Source of the DNA: Janibacter sp. HTCC2649
GTDB lineage: Bacteria; Actinomycetota; Actinomycetes; Actinomycetales; Dermatophilaceae
Assembly (NCBI RefSeq): GCF_000152705.1
Contig: NZ_CH672413.1
Location: 1,153,978 to 1,217,977 of the forward strand
Length of the DNA: 64,000 nt
Direction: 5' to 3'
The position numbers and the translations under genes were made by a program. Below the pieces are notes generated by a model. It was given only the letters and a program-made list of their open reading frames with translations, searched no databases and had not been told where the DNA came from. Positions 8,952-16,673 of the stretch are shown one piece after another. Position 1 is the first letter of the stretch; each line of letters starts with the position of its first letter.

Positions 8952-11027
8952 TCACTTCCCGCGGTTGCAGGGGTTGCCGACGTCGACCGCCTGGCCGCGG
9001 TCGACGATGATGCTGCGCGTGCCGAGGACCTTGCCCTTATCGCTCGTGCAGGTGAGGTTCCACGACTCCTTGACGCCGGTGACGATCGCCGGGTCAGGTG
9101 AGGCGAACGACATCGTGCCGGTCCAGTCGGTTGCCGGGCTGCCGCCGTCGTAGTTGTTCGCCTCGATCCGGTAGCCACCGGGCACCGGATCGAGTGCCGC
9201 GGCCATCTCGGGGTTGTCGGCCGTCGCCGCTGACGCCACCTGGTTGCCGGCCGCGTCGTAGATGTAGAAGTCCCAGTCGACCGCCGTGCCTCCCGGCCAG
9301 TTGAAGGTGAAGATGACCTTGCCGTTGTCGTAGGTCGGCATGCCCTGGATCGTGACGTCGGTGAACTCCGACGCACCGACCGCGGGAACTCCGGCAGGAT
9401 TGGTGATCGGCGAGCTCGGCTGCGGCGGGCCCTGCGGGTCACGGCCATAGCGACCGACGACGAGCGGACGCGTCGACGGGTTGACCGCCCACGAGAACGC
9501 GCCACCCTTGCCGGACAAGGACGACGTGAGGACGTCCGTGTACGGGATCGGCGGGGTGGTGCCACCACCTGGCTGGGTGACGGGTGAGGTCATCCCGGTG
9601 TAGGACTTGCGGACGCTCAGCGTCGTGTTCGCGGGCGCCTTGCCCGTGATCGTCGAGTGCATCGCCTTGTCCATGGCCGCAGCAGCAGCCCGGTAGTAGG
9701 CCTCGCGGTTGCCGCCCAGACCGGCTCCAGCGGCAGGTGCCAGACCGGCATACTCCGCGACGACGCCGTCCTGGAACGGCGGGTGGAAGCCCTCCGTGCC
9801 GATCTCGAAGGTGAAGCCGTAGCCACCCGTGTTCCAGTAGCTCCAGTCCTCGACCGAGCCCGAGGTGTCGTAGAGACCGAACGACGGGATGTTGGCGTAG
9901 TCGTTGTGCGAGGCGAAGTCGGCCCCGAGCGCGCGGTACTGGATCTCGTCGGGGCTGAATCCCGTGGAGGCCAGCGAGGGCGGTCGCAGGACGAGGTTGC
10001 TGTAGGTGTGGTTGGTGATGAGGGTCGTCACCTGGTGGCTGCTGATGAGGTCACGCACCGCGGCACCCTCGGGCTCGCTGCCGGGGGCGTCACCGCGATA
10101 GGTCTCGCTGCTCCACGATGCCGAGGCGCCGGGGCCTCCCCAGAAGCCGGGGTAGTTGCGGTTGAGGTCGGTGCCACGCAGCGCGCCCGCAGGATTGTCG
10201 GCACAGGTTCCGGGCTGGTACTGCGCAGGAGTGTTGACGCTGATCGCGCAGTTCTTGCGCTTCATCTCGTAGTCGAACAGGCTGAAGTCGCCGAGGGGCG
10301 TGGCCTCGCGCGAGATCTCGAAACCATCGACGTTGACGACCGGAACGACGATCGTGCGCACTCCCTTGAGGAGGCCAGCGTTGCGGGCGTCGCCACTCTC
10401 GAGGAGGTCGTAGGCGAACTCCATCGAGTGCTCGGCCGACGGCCATTCGCGGGCGTGGTGGGCGCCCATGATGAGGAACACCGGCTTGCCGTCGTTGACG
10501 TTGGCTGCGCCGTCGGTGATCTCGATGCCCCTGATCGGCTTGCCGAGGACCGAGGACCTGCTGAGCGTGAGGGGCTTGACCTTCGTCGGGTACTTCGCGG
10601 CGAGGGCAGTCATCTCGGCGTTGTAGTCGGCGAGGTGGCGGTAGGACGTGCGGCCGCTGGGCAGCTCGGACTCGGCGACGGAGGCGGCATATGCCTTGTC
10701 TGCGGCCCTGTTGGCCCGCTCGGTCGCCGCGAGGTCGGCGTTCTTCACCGTCCACGTGTGTCCGGACTTGCGCAGACGCTCGGCGTCTGCGCGGCCGTGG
10801 AGGACGACGTCGACACCGGTCGTGTCGGAGTGCTCGGTCGTGTCCAGCCCGAGTGCATTGACGGCCGAACGTTCCGCCTGGGTGACGGCATGGACGTGGA
10901 CGATCTGGACCTTGTCGTCCTGCGCGTTGGGCTGTGGTGCCGCGATGGCGGCGCCCGTGCCCACGAGACCGGCGAGGGCCAGCGCTGTCGCGGCCACCAC
11001 CCCCGGTCCGACTCGAGTGATCCTCAT
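8952..11027 (-). CDS. Secreted zinc carboxypeptidase, peptidase family M14
   Basis: A 691 aa exported metallopeptidase that removes C-terminal residues from peptides. A Sec signal peptide occupies residues 1-30 (hydrophobic core VVAATALALAGLVG, cleavage after AIAA). The M14 catalytic domain (about 130-450) shows the zinc motif H191-A-R-E194, substrate-binding GTDLNRNYPGFWGG, the third zinc ligand H340 in ITNHTYSN, and the general base E412 in EIGTEGF. Beta-sandwich repeats follow (TYDNGKVIFTFNWPGGTAVD). The long C-terminus suggests a modular secreted enzyme without a visible sortase motif or membrane anchor. It is a single-gene unit. Confidence 0.92.
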   Translation of the reverse strand: MRITRVGPGVVAATALALAGLVGTGAAIAAPQPNAQDDKVQIVHVHAVTQAERSAVNALGLDTTEHSDTTGVDVVLHGRADAERLRKSGHTWTVKNADLAATERANRAADKAYAASVAESELPSGRTSYRHLADYNAEMTALAAKYPTKVKPLTLSRSSVLGKPIRGIEITDGAANVNDGKPVFLIMGAHHAREWPSAEHSMEFAYDLLESGDARNAGLLKGVRTIVVPVVNVDGFEISREATPLGDFSLFDYEMKRKNCAISVNTPAQYQPGTCADNPAGALRGTDLNRNYPGFWGGPGASASWSSETYRGDAPGSEPEGAAVRDLISSHQVTTLITNHTYSNLVLRPPSLASTGFSPDEIQYRALGADFASHNDYANIPSFGLYDTSGSVEDWSYWNTGGYGFTFEIGTEGFHPPFQDGVVAEYAGLAPAAGAGLGGNREAYYRAAAAAMDKAMHSTITGKAPANTTLSVRKSYTGMTSPVTQPGGGTTPPIPYTDVLTSSLSGKGGAFSWAVNPSTRPLVVGRYGRDPQGPPQPSSPITNPAGVPAVGASEFTDVTIQGMPTYDNGKVIFTFNWPGGTAVDWDFYIYDAAGNQVASAATADNPEMAAALDPVPGGYRIEANNYDGGSPATDWTGTMSFASPDPAIVTGVKESWNLTCTSDKGKVLGTRSIIVDRGQAVDVGNPCNRGK

Positions 11028-11141
11028 GCCTGCTCCTTGGTCAGGGGAAGCGCCCGGGTGGGGTCGCGATCCTCAACCTAGGGAGTTACCGGGCAGTCCG
11101 CGCGGCCAGAAGGTGCCAAATTTTTCACCGGACCACAGACG

Positions 11142-11181
11142 CCGGTATGCCGCCCGCTCTGGTGAGCGGACGGCATACCGG
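11142..11181 (-). terminator. Inverted GTATGCCG hairpin after ndk
   Basis: Arms 11142-11159 and 11164-11181 pair with one mismatch around a four-base loop, and the stem can extend outward through ACAGAC/TGTCTGT. Both arms contain GTATGCCG. It lies directly after the ndk stop (11200), so it probably terminates the ndk transcript. Confidence 0.65.
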
Positions 11182-11199
11182 ATGTCTGTTGGTGGGCTC

Positions 11200-11622
11200 T
11201 CAGAGCCCGGGGAACCAGATCGCGATCTCGCGCTCGGCCGACTCAGGGGAGTCCGAGCCGTGAACGATGTTCTTCTGGACCTTCTCGCCCCAGTCGCGGC
11301 CAAGGTCACCGCGGATGCTCCCGGGCGCCGCCTCGGTCGGGTTGGTCGCGCCGGCGAGCGACCGGAAGCCGGGGATGCAGCCCTGCCCCTCGATGACCGC
11401 AGCGGTCACCGGGCCGGACGACATGAACTCGAGGAGCGGCTCGTAGAACGGCTTGCCCTCGTGCTCTGCGTAGTGCGCCGCGAGCATCTCGCGGGTCGGG
11501 GACGTCACCGCGAGGGCCGCGAGGGTGTAGCCCTTGGCTTCGATCCGACGCAGCACCTCCCCGGAGAGGCCGCGGGCGTAGCCGTCAGGCTTGACGAGGA
11601 CGAGCGAGCGTTCGATGGTCAC
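11200..11622 (-). CDS. ndk: Nucleoside diphosphate kinase
   Basis: A 140 aa enzyme that transfers the gamma phosphate from ATP to NDPs through a phosphohistidine; cytoplasmic. The motif NIVHGSDS carries the catalytic H121, and the N-terminus RSLVLVKPDGYARGL is canonical. Full length. The gene is the distal member of a minus-strand series DUF88-type small protein, DUF4233 protein, ndk that in many actinobacteria follows folC. The DUF4233 stop lies 9 bases upstream. Confidence 0.97.
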   Translation of the reverse strand: MTIERSLVLVKPDGYARGLSGEVLRRIEAKGYTLAALAVTSPTREMLAAHYAEHEGKPFYEPLLEFMSSGPVTAAVIEGQGCIPGFRSLAGATNPTEAAPGSIRGDLGRDWGEKVQKNIVHGSDSPESAEREIAIWFPGL

Positions 11623-11631
11623 GTCGTCAGC

Positions 11632-12027
11632 CTAGCGAGCGGTCTCGGCGTCGTGTTCGCGGGCCGCCATCATCGCGTCGATCTCCTGGCCTTTGATGAG
11701 GCAGAGGACCCACAGCCCGGTGAAGACGAGGCCGACACCGATCATGGCCGGGACGAGGAACGCGCTGAGCCAGGTGAGCAGCTGGACGAGCCAGCCGAGG
11801 GGCAGACCGAGAGGCCCGCGCAGGAGACCGGCCGCCACGAACGCGAGGACGGCGAGAGCACAACCGGCCCACAGCAGGGTCTTCGCGTTGTCGGCGTCGT
11901 TCGCGATGGCGGTGCCGCGGGCGAGCAGGGCGCCGAGCAGGATGACGAGCGCCTGGCTGCCGAGCACGCTCGCGAGCATGCGCCAGGTCATCTTGCCGGT
12001 CTGGCCGACAAGGGGAAGACGACTCAT
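11632..12027 (-). CDS. DUF4233-family membrane protein
   Basis: A 131 aa membrane protein with four hydrophobic segments (SQALVILLGALLA, LLWAGCALAVLAFVAAGLL, LVQLLTWLSAFLVPAMI, VFTGLWVLCLI). The DUF4233 family is a conserved actinobacterial protein encoded between folC and ndk; its function is unknown. The ATG at 12025-12027 overlaps the stop of the upstream gene (ATGA), which settles the start against a GTG four codons earlier. It lies 9 bases from ndk, so the three genes are almost certainly one transcript. Confidence 0.85.
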   Translation of the reverse strand: MSRLPLVGQTGKMTWRMLASVLGSQALVILLGALLARGTAIANDADNAKTLLWAGCALAVLAFVAAGLLRGPLGLPLGWLVQLLTWLSAFLVPAMIGVGLVFTGLWVLCLIKGQEIDAMMAAREHDAETAR

Positions 12028-12290
12028 CCGCGCTTCCACTCGCGCACGTCGATCGCGGCCTTGGCGGCATCGAGGGGCGCCTTGGTGGCCTGCCGGTAGA
12101 GCTTGATCGCGGTCACCTTCTTGTCCTTGGCCAGGGCCAGGTCGATGGACTGCTGCACCTCGAGTGGCAGGTCCTCGACCGGCCGGAAGCTGACCTTGTC
12201 GCCGCGCGTGTTGTCACGGAACTTGGTCACGAGCCAGAACACCAGCGCCGCGATGGCGATGATGAGGACCAGTTTGGTGAGCGGATTCAT
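12024..12290 (-). CDS. Small membrane protein with ribosomal L7/L12 C-terminal-like domain
   Basis: An 88 aa product: one transmembrane helix at about residues 5-22 (KLVLIIAIAALVFWLVT), then a soluble segment matching the fold of the ribosomal protein L7/L12 C-terminal domain (residues about 45-85, KKVTAIKLYRQATKAPLDAA followed by KAAIDVREW). The function of such membrane-tethered L12-like proteins is not established. The ATG at 12288-12290 excludes upstream in-frame sequence that is only the repeat array at 12324-12440. It sits between folC and DUF4233 in the conserved cluster. Confidence 0.75.
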   Translation of the reverse strand: MNPLTKLVLIIAIAALVFWLVTKFRDNTRGDKVSFRPVEDLPLEVQQSIDLALAKDKKVTAIKLYRQATKAPLDAAKAAIDVREWKRG

Positions 12291-12323
12291 GCCACGAGGG
12301 TATGCCGCCCACGCCCATCCCGG

Positions 12324-12440
12324 CTTCGTGCCCCGCCCGGACATGCCGCAACCCGACTTCGTGCCCCGCCCGGACGTGCCGCAACCCGACTTCGTGCCCC
12401 GCACGGACACACACAACCCAACTTCGTGCCCCGCACGGAC
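12324..12440 (+). repeat. Tandem array of four CTTCGTGCCCCG elements
   Basis: Copies of CTTCGTGCCCCG(C)(C/A)CGGAC occur at 12324-12342, 12357-12375, 12390-12408 and 12422-12440, all in the same orientation with a period of 32-33 bases. The spacer between copies 1-3 is nearly identical (GTGCCGCAACCCGA). It is an upstream array of the dispersed family seen as hairpins elsewhere. It lies between the L12-like gene and the divergent CDF gene. The spacers are too similar and the repeats too few for a CRISPR. Confidence 0.85.
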
Positions 12441-12462
12441 GTCGGCGGGCGCCTGCTTGGAT

Positions 12463-13080
12463 GTGACCGTGCCCCTTCCCGCCTCAGCCCTGCGCCGAGT
12501 CGTGCTCGTCGTCGCGGGTCTGAACTTCGCGTGGTTCTGGGTTGAAGGTGCGGTGGCTCTGGCGATCGGGTCGGTCGCGCTGGTCGCCGACAGCGTCGAC
12601 TTCCTCGAGGACACGTCGATCAACTTGCTGATCGCGCTGGCACTCGGCTGGGGCGCCCGTCACCGCGCGATCGCCGGCAAGGTGATGGCCGGGATCCTGC
12701 TCGTGCCCGCTGCCGCAGCGGTGTGGCAGGCGGTGTCCAAGTGGGGCGACCCGGTGCCGCCGGATGTCGGGTGGCTGGTGGTGACGGCCGGGTCGGCGGC
12801 GGTGGTGAACGGGTTCTGCGCCTGGCTCCTCGCACGTGTCCGGACCTCTGGAGGCAGCCTGTCGCGGGCGGCATACCTGTCGGCTCGCAACGATGTCCTG
12901 GTCAACCTCGCCATCATCGCGATGGGCGCCGTGACCCTGTGGACGGGATCGGGGTGGCCCGACCTTGTCCTGGGGCTCGGCATCGTGGCCATCGGGATTC
13001 ACTCAGCCGTCGAGGTCTGGGAGGTCGCGAGCGAGGAGCATCTCGCCGCCAAGGCCCTCGCCGGCGAACCCCTCGACTGA
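12463..13080 (+). CDS. Small cation-diffusion-facilitator-type transporter
   Basis: A 205 aa membrane protein of the cation efflux family with about six hydrophobic segments. The helix-2 acidic cluster VADSVDFLEDTSINLL and the helix-5 segment LSARNDVLVNLAIIAMG resemble the metal-binding D/H-xxx-D sites of CDF proteins. It lacks the usual cytoplasmic C-terminal metal-sensing domain, and ends soon after helix 6. The start is taken as GTG 12463; a second GTG lies at 12469. It is inserted, on the opposite strand, in the folC-ndk series and is bracketed by repeats on both sides. Confidence 0.78.
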   Translation: MTVPLPASALRRVVLVVAGLNFAWFWVEGAVALAIGSVALVADSVDFLEDTSINLLIALALGWGARHRAIAGKVMAGILLVPAAAAVWQAVSKWGDPVPPDVGWLVVTAGSAAVVNGFCAWLLARVRTSGGSLSRAAYLSARNDVLVNLAIIAMGAVTLWTGSGWPDLVLGLGIVAIGIHSAVEVWEVASEEHLAAKALAGEPLD

Positions 13081-13093
13081 CACGCCCCCGACC

Positions 13094-13158
13094 CGACTTC
13101 GTGCCCCGCACGGACAAGAGGAGCGCAGCGACGAGTGTCCGTGCGGGGCACGAAGTCG
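13094..13158. repeat. CTTCGTGCCCCG-family hairpin between convergent genes
   Basis: The 22-base arms 13094-13115 (CGACTTCGTGCCCCGCACGG...) and 13137-13158 are perfect inverted copies around a 21-base loop. It fills the gap between the CDF stop (13080) and the folC stop (13167), where it could end both transcripts. It is the cleanest copy of this repeat family in the window. Confidence 0.85.
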
Positions 13159-13166
13159 CAAAGGGC

Positions 13167-14567
13167 TCAGACGTCGGTGACGCCCAGGAGCATGCGGACC
13201 TCAGCGGCGGTGATGACGGAGCCGGTCGCGAGGACTCCCCCTCCGACCCCGCTCTCGTCGGCGATGCCGGCGGCGCGGTCGAGGGCATCGGGCAGGTCAC
13301 CGACGACGGTCACCCGAGCCTCACCGAAGATCCCCTTGGCGATCTCACCGAGGTCGTTGGGACGCATGGCCCGGGCCGACGTGGTGCGCGTGATGATGAC
13401 CTCGTCGAGCACGGGTTCGAGGATCTCGAGCATCTCGGAGGCGTCCTTGTCCTTGAGGATCGCGACGACGCCGACGAGCTTGGTGAAGGTGAAGGCTTCC
13501 TGCAGGCCGTCACGCAGGGCGGTCGCACCAGCGGGGTTGTGCGCGGCGTCGACGAGGACGGTGGGGCTGCGCCGCACGACCTCGAGTCGGCCCGGGGACG
13601 TTGCCGCAGCGAGACCGGCCTTGAGCACGTCGAGGTCGAGCTCCTGCTCGCCGCCACCGAGGAACGCCTCGACCGCCGCGATGGCGAGCGTGGCGTTCTG
13701 TGCCATGTGCGCGCCGTGGAAGGGCAGGAAGAGGTCGGGGTAGGTCGTGGACAGGCCACGCACGCTCAGTGCCTGTCCCCCGAGCGCCACGTCCGCGCCG
13801 TCGAGACCGAACTGCTCACCCTCGACGGCAATCTGGGCACCGACTTCTTCGGCCCGCTCGGCGAGGATCGCCGTCACCGCGGGGTCACCCTGGTCGGCCG
13901 AGATGACGATGCCGCCGGCCTTGATGATCCCGGACTTCTCAAGGGCAATGTCGGTCACGCGGTTGCCGAGGAAGTGCTGGTGGTCGAGGGCGATGGGGGT
14001 GATGACGGAGACGACACCGTCCGCGACGTTGGTCGCGTCCCAGCTGCCTCCCATGCCCACCTCGATGATCGCGACGTCCACCGGCGCATCCGCGAACGCT
14101 GCGTAGGCCACGGCCACGAGGACCTCGAAGTAGGTCATGCGCGGCTCGTCGTTCTCCGCTGACCTCGCATCGACGAGCTCGATGAGCGGGATCACCTCGG
14201 CATAGGAGCGGAGGAACTTCTCGGCCTCGATCGGGCGGCCACCGATGGAGATCCGCTCGAGCATGGAGTGGAGGTGCGGGGACGTGAATCGCCCTGTCGT
14301 CAGGCCCATCTCGCGCAGGATCGACTCGATCACGCGAGCGGTCGTCGTCTTGCCGTTGGTCCCGGTGAGGTGGATGACCGGGTAGGTCCGCTGGGGGTCT
14401 CCGGCGAGTTCCATGACCGCCTGGATGCGGTCGAGCGAGGGCTCGAGGTCGTGCTCAGGGGCGCGAGCGAGGATCGACTCCTCGACCTCACGCAACCTCT
14501 GCATGATCTCGAGGGTGCGCGCTGCTTCACGCTGGGAAGAATCGGGAGCCGGTGCCATGCGACCCAT
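13167..14567 (-). CDS. folC: Bifunctional folylpolyglutamate/dihydrofolate synthase
   Basis: Adds glutamate to folates and, in many bacteria, makes dihydrofolate from dihydropteroate. The Mur-ligase-like ATPase has the P-loop TGTNGKTTTA at residues 68-77, the folate-binding LERISIGGRPI region, and EVGMGGSWDATNV plus LDHQHFLGN that are diagnostic of FolC. 466 aa is the usual length. Two in-frame ATGs (14567 and 14558) are possible. In many actinobacteria folC follows ileS/valS and precedes DUF4233-ndk. Here that series is broken by the CDF gene and repeats. Confidence 0.94.
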   Translation of the reverse strand: MGRMAPAPDSSQREAARTLEIMQRLREVEESILARAPEHDLEPSLDRIQAVMELAGDPQRTYPVIHLTGTNGKTTTARVIESILREMGLTTGRFTSPHLHSMLERISIGGRPIEAEKFLRSYAEVIPLIELVDARSAENDEPRMTYFEVLVAVAYAAFADAPVDVAIIEVGMGGSWDATNVADGVVSVITPIALDHQHFLGNRVTDIALEKSGIIKAGGIVISADQGDPAVTAILAERAEEVGAQIAVEGEQFGLDGADVALGGQALSVRGLSTTYPDLFLPFHGAHMAQNATLAIAAVEAFLGGGEQELDLDVLKAGLAAATSPGRLEVVRRSPTVLVDAAHNPAGATALRDGLQEAFTFTKLVGVVAILKDKDASEMLEILEPVLDEVIITRTTSARAMRPNDLGEIAKGIFGEARVTVVGDLPDALDRAAGIADESGVGGGVLATGSVITAAEVRMLLGVTDV

Positions 14568-14597
14568 TCTCTCAGCCGCACGGCACCAGCCCGACCC

Positions 14598-15041
14598 TCA
14601 GTCGAAGGAGACGCCCTCGAAGTCCTCGGGCGTGTACTCCCGCGGCTCGACCAGCACCATCCAGTTGCCGGAGTTGTCGCGCATGAGCGCCTCGACGCCG
14701 TAGGGCCGGTCCTCGGCCTCCTGGAGGAACTCGACGCCCTTGGCCTTGAGCGTCTCAACCGTCTTGCGGCAGTCGTCGACGTGCAGACCGACACCGGGCA
14801 GACCACCTTCGAGCTGGGCGCGCTGCATCGCTGCGATGAGGTCGTCGGACAGGGGCTTGCTCGGCGTCGTGAGGTGCAGGGACAGCTCGGGCTGGCTCGG
14901 GTGGGTCACGGTGACCCAGCGGAAGTCCTCCCCGAGGACGATGTCGTCGCCGGCGGCGAAGCCGAGGACGTCGGTGTAGAAGGCGAGGGACTCATCGAGA
15001 TCCTTCACCCAGACGGACACGAGGGACACGTTGGTGATCAT
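14598..15041 (-). CDS. VOC (glyoxalase/bleomycin-resistance) family protein
   Basis: A 147 aa protein of the vicinal-oxygen-chelate fold with two beta-alpha-beta-beta-beta modules (VSLVSVWVKDLDESLAFY... and LPGVGLHVDDCRKTVETL). Candidate metal ligands include the histidine in SLHL and the terminal glutamate in LVEPREY. It most resembles the glyoxalase-like enzymes encoded beside AraC-type regulators, whose substrates are unknown. The ATG at 15039-15041 is preceded by 130 bases that hold a long inverted repeat. It lies after the AraC gene on the same strand. Confidence 0.85.
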   Translation of the reverse strand: MITNVSLVSVWVKDLDESLAFYTDVLGFAAGDDIVLGEDFRWVTVTHPSQPELSLHLTTPSKPLSDDLIAAMQRAQLEGGLPGVGLHVDDCRKTVETLKAKGVEFLQEAEDRPYGVEALMRDNSGNWMVLVEPREYTPEDFEGVSFD

Positions 15042-15111
15042 GCGGTCGACGGTATGCCGCGCAGTCAGTGCCCTGCTTCTTCTGGATTGCGGTCCCTCCT
15101 TCCGCTGACAA

Positions 15112-15179
15112 ACTTTCGACCAATAGGTCACGAATTGCGCTTCTGAAGCGCGCAATTCGTGACCTATTGGTCAGAAAGT
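15112..15179. promoter_or_regulatory. Long AT-rich inverted repeat with two TGACC-N4-GGTCA-like sites
   Basis: Arms 15118-15140 and 15150-15172 are perfect 23-base inverted copies and extend (ACTTTC/GAAAGT) to 15112 and 15179. Each arm also contains its own small dyad, (C/T)GACC-AATA-GGTCA, at 15117-15130 and 15160-15173. The right arm overlaps the last codons of the AraC gene and the whole lies 70 bases upstream of the VOC start. It could be a paired operator for a dimeric regulator or a terminator/attenuator between the two genes. Confidence 0.6.
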
Positions 15180-15641
15180 GGTGGGTATGCCGTCCGCTCC
15201 CGTTCCGGGGTCGGCGCGCTTCTCGACGAGACCAGTCATGAAGACCCAGCAGCCCGGGATGCGAGGGGCGCCGCTCACGGCATACCTGGCCTGAAAGGCG
15301 CTGGGAGTCTCGCCGACGATCTCGCGGAACCGACTGCTGAACGACCCGAGGCTCGAGTAGCCCACGGCGTGGCAGACCTCGGTGACGGTGAGGTTCGTCG
15401 TCCGGAGCAGGTCCTGCGCGCGCTCGACCCGCCGCTCCCCCAGGTACGCGAGCGGAGTGGGCCCGTAGACGCTCGCGAACGAGCGGAGGAAGTGGAACTT
15501 GCTCAGCCGGGCGATCGCGGCGAGCTCGTCGAGGTCGAGCTCGTCGGCGAAGTGGCGGTCGATGTGGTCGCGCGCGCGACGCAGGTGCACGAGCACATCA
15601 CCGGGAACGCGACGCACGGGTTCAGGGGCAGGCTCGGGCAC
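15171..15641 (-). CDS. AraC-family transcriptional regulator
   Basis: A 156 aa stand-alone AraC DNA-binding domain with no sensor domain. Two helix-turn-helix units are visible: LDELAAIARLSKFHFLRSFA (about 40-60) and TVTEVCHAVGYSSLGSFSSR (about 85-105), ending in the family signature FREIVGETPSAFQARY. A C-terminal extension (GCWVFMTGLVEKR) is shared by AraC proteins paired with VOC proteins. It is encoded directly upstream of the VOC gene on the same strand, so it likely controls it. Confidence 0.9.
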   Translation of the reverse strand: MPEPAPEPVRRVPGDVLVHLRRARDHIDRHFADELDLDELAAIARLSKFHFLRSFASVYGPTPLAYLGERRVERAQDLLRTTNLTVTEVCHAVGYSSLGSFSSRFREIVGETPSAFQARYAVSGAPRIPGCWVFMTGLVEKRADPGTGADGIPTTF

Positions 15642-15677
15642 CCGCTCACCCTAGGGCTGGGTCCTGAGGAGCCTTCG

Positions 15678-16595
15678 TCAGCGGTGGACGACCTCGGACT
15701 CGGGCGGCAGGGTCGGCTCCCCCGGCTTCCAGCCGGGAGGGGCGAAGAGGTAGCCGGCCCGGTCGCGCCATGAGCGGGCGCCGCGCACGTCGCGCACCGC
15801 CGCGAGGAACTCGCCGTACTGCAGACGGAACGGGTTGTGCGTCGTCACCGGCACGGTCAGCCCGTAGACGGGGATGTCCTCCTCCTCGGCGTAGGTACCG
15901 AAGATGCGGTCCCAGATGATGAGGATGCCGGCGTAGTTCTTGTCGAGGTACTGCTTCTGGCTGGCGTGGTGCACCCGGTGGTGGCTGGGCGTGTTGAAGA
16001 TGAACTCGAAGGGCCCCCACAGCTTCGGGATCGTCTCGGTGTGCACCCAGAACTGGTAGATCAGGTTGAGCGAGAACGCGAAGAAGATCATCCACGGCGG
16101 CACACCGAGCAGCGGGAGCGGCGTCCAGAAGAGCAGCTCGCCCCACGGGTTCCACTTCTGACGCAGGGCCACCGAGTAGTTGAAGTAGACCGACGAATGG
16201 TGCGCCTGGTGCGCGGCCCACAGGATGCGGATGCGGTGGCTGGCGCGGTGGTAGCTGTACCAGAGCAGGTCGACGGCGAGCAGCGTGAAGACCCAGGTCC
16301 ACGGGTTGCTCGCATCCATGTGCCACGGCGCGATGTTCCACAGCGCGAAGTAGAGGAACAGCGCCGCGAAGCGCGCGCCGAGGTTGATGATCACCGAGCC
16401 GACCGCGCTGCCGAGGTTGGAGGCCGTGTCGGGCGAGGAGTAGCCCTTCTTGGGGTTCTCTCCCAGTTCGTCGTCGTGGTCGTCGAGGTACTTCAGCGCA
16501 AGGAGCTCGAGCACGATGAACAGCGCGAAGAACGGGATCGCAAACGTCACCGGGTCGTGGAACGGGTTGCTGATGATCTCCAACGGGCTGTCCAT
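15678..16595 (-). CDS. Sterol desaturase / fatty acid hydroxylase superfamily membrane enzyme
   Basis: A 305 aa integral membrane di-iron oxygenase. The histidine clusters that bind the iron pair are visible: DLLWYSYHRASH, AAHQAHHSS, and TPSHHRVHHASQ, with the family tail NYAGILIIWDRIFGTY. Four or so transmembrane segments occupy residues 15-180. Members hydroxylate or desaturate sterols, carotenoids or acyl chains; the substrate here cannot be read. It is on the ileS strand but separated by 78 bases, and is probably an insertion between ileS and folC. Confidence 0.9.
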   Translation of the reverse strand: MDSPLEIISNPFHDPVTFAIPFFALFIVLELLALKYLDDHDDELGENPKKGYSSPDTASNLGSAVGSVIINLGARFAALFLYFALWNIAPWHMDASNPWTWVFTLLAVDLLWYSYHRASHRIRILWAAHQAHHSSVYFNYSVALRQKWNPWGELLFWTPLPLLGVPPWMIFFAFSLNLIYQFWVHTETIPKLWGPFEFIFNTPSHHRVHHASQKQYLDKNYAGILIIWDRIFGTYAEEEDIPVYGLTVPVTTHNPFRLQYGEFLAAVRDVRGARSWRDRAGYLFAPPGWKPGEPTLPPESEVVHR

Positions 16596-16673
16596 GGCGA
16601 CAAGTTACTCGACCGTAGGCTTCGGCGCCGTAACCCAGCCCACACCCTCCGACTTCGTCGGGGGGTATGCCGG

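Noticed and set aside
12324-12440. CRISPR array
   Set aside because: Four copies, a 33-base period and near-identical spacers; no leader or cas genes. It is a short tandem repeat.
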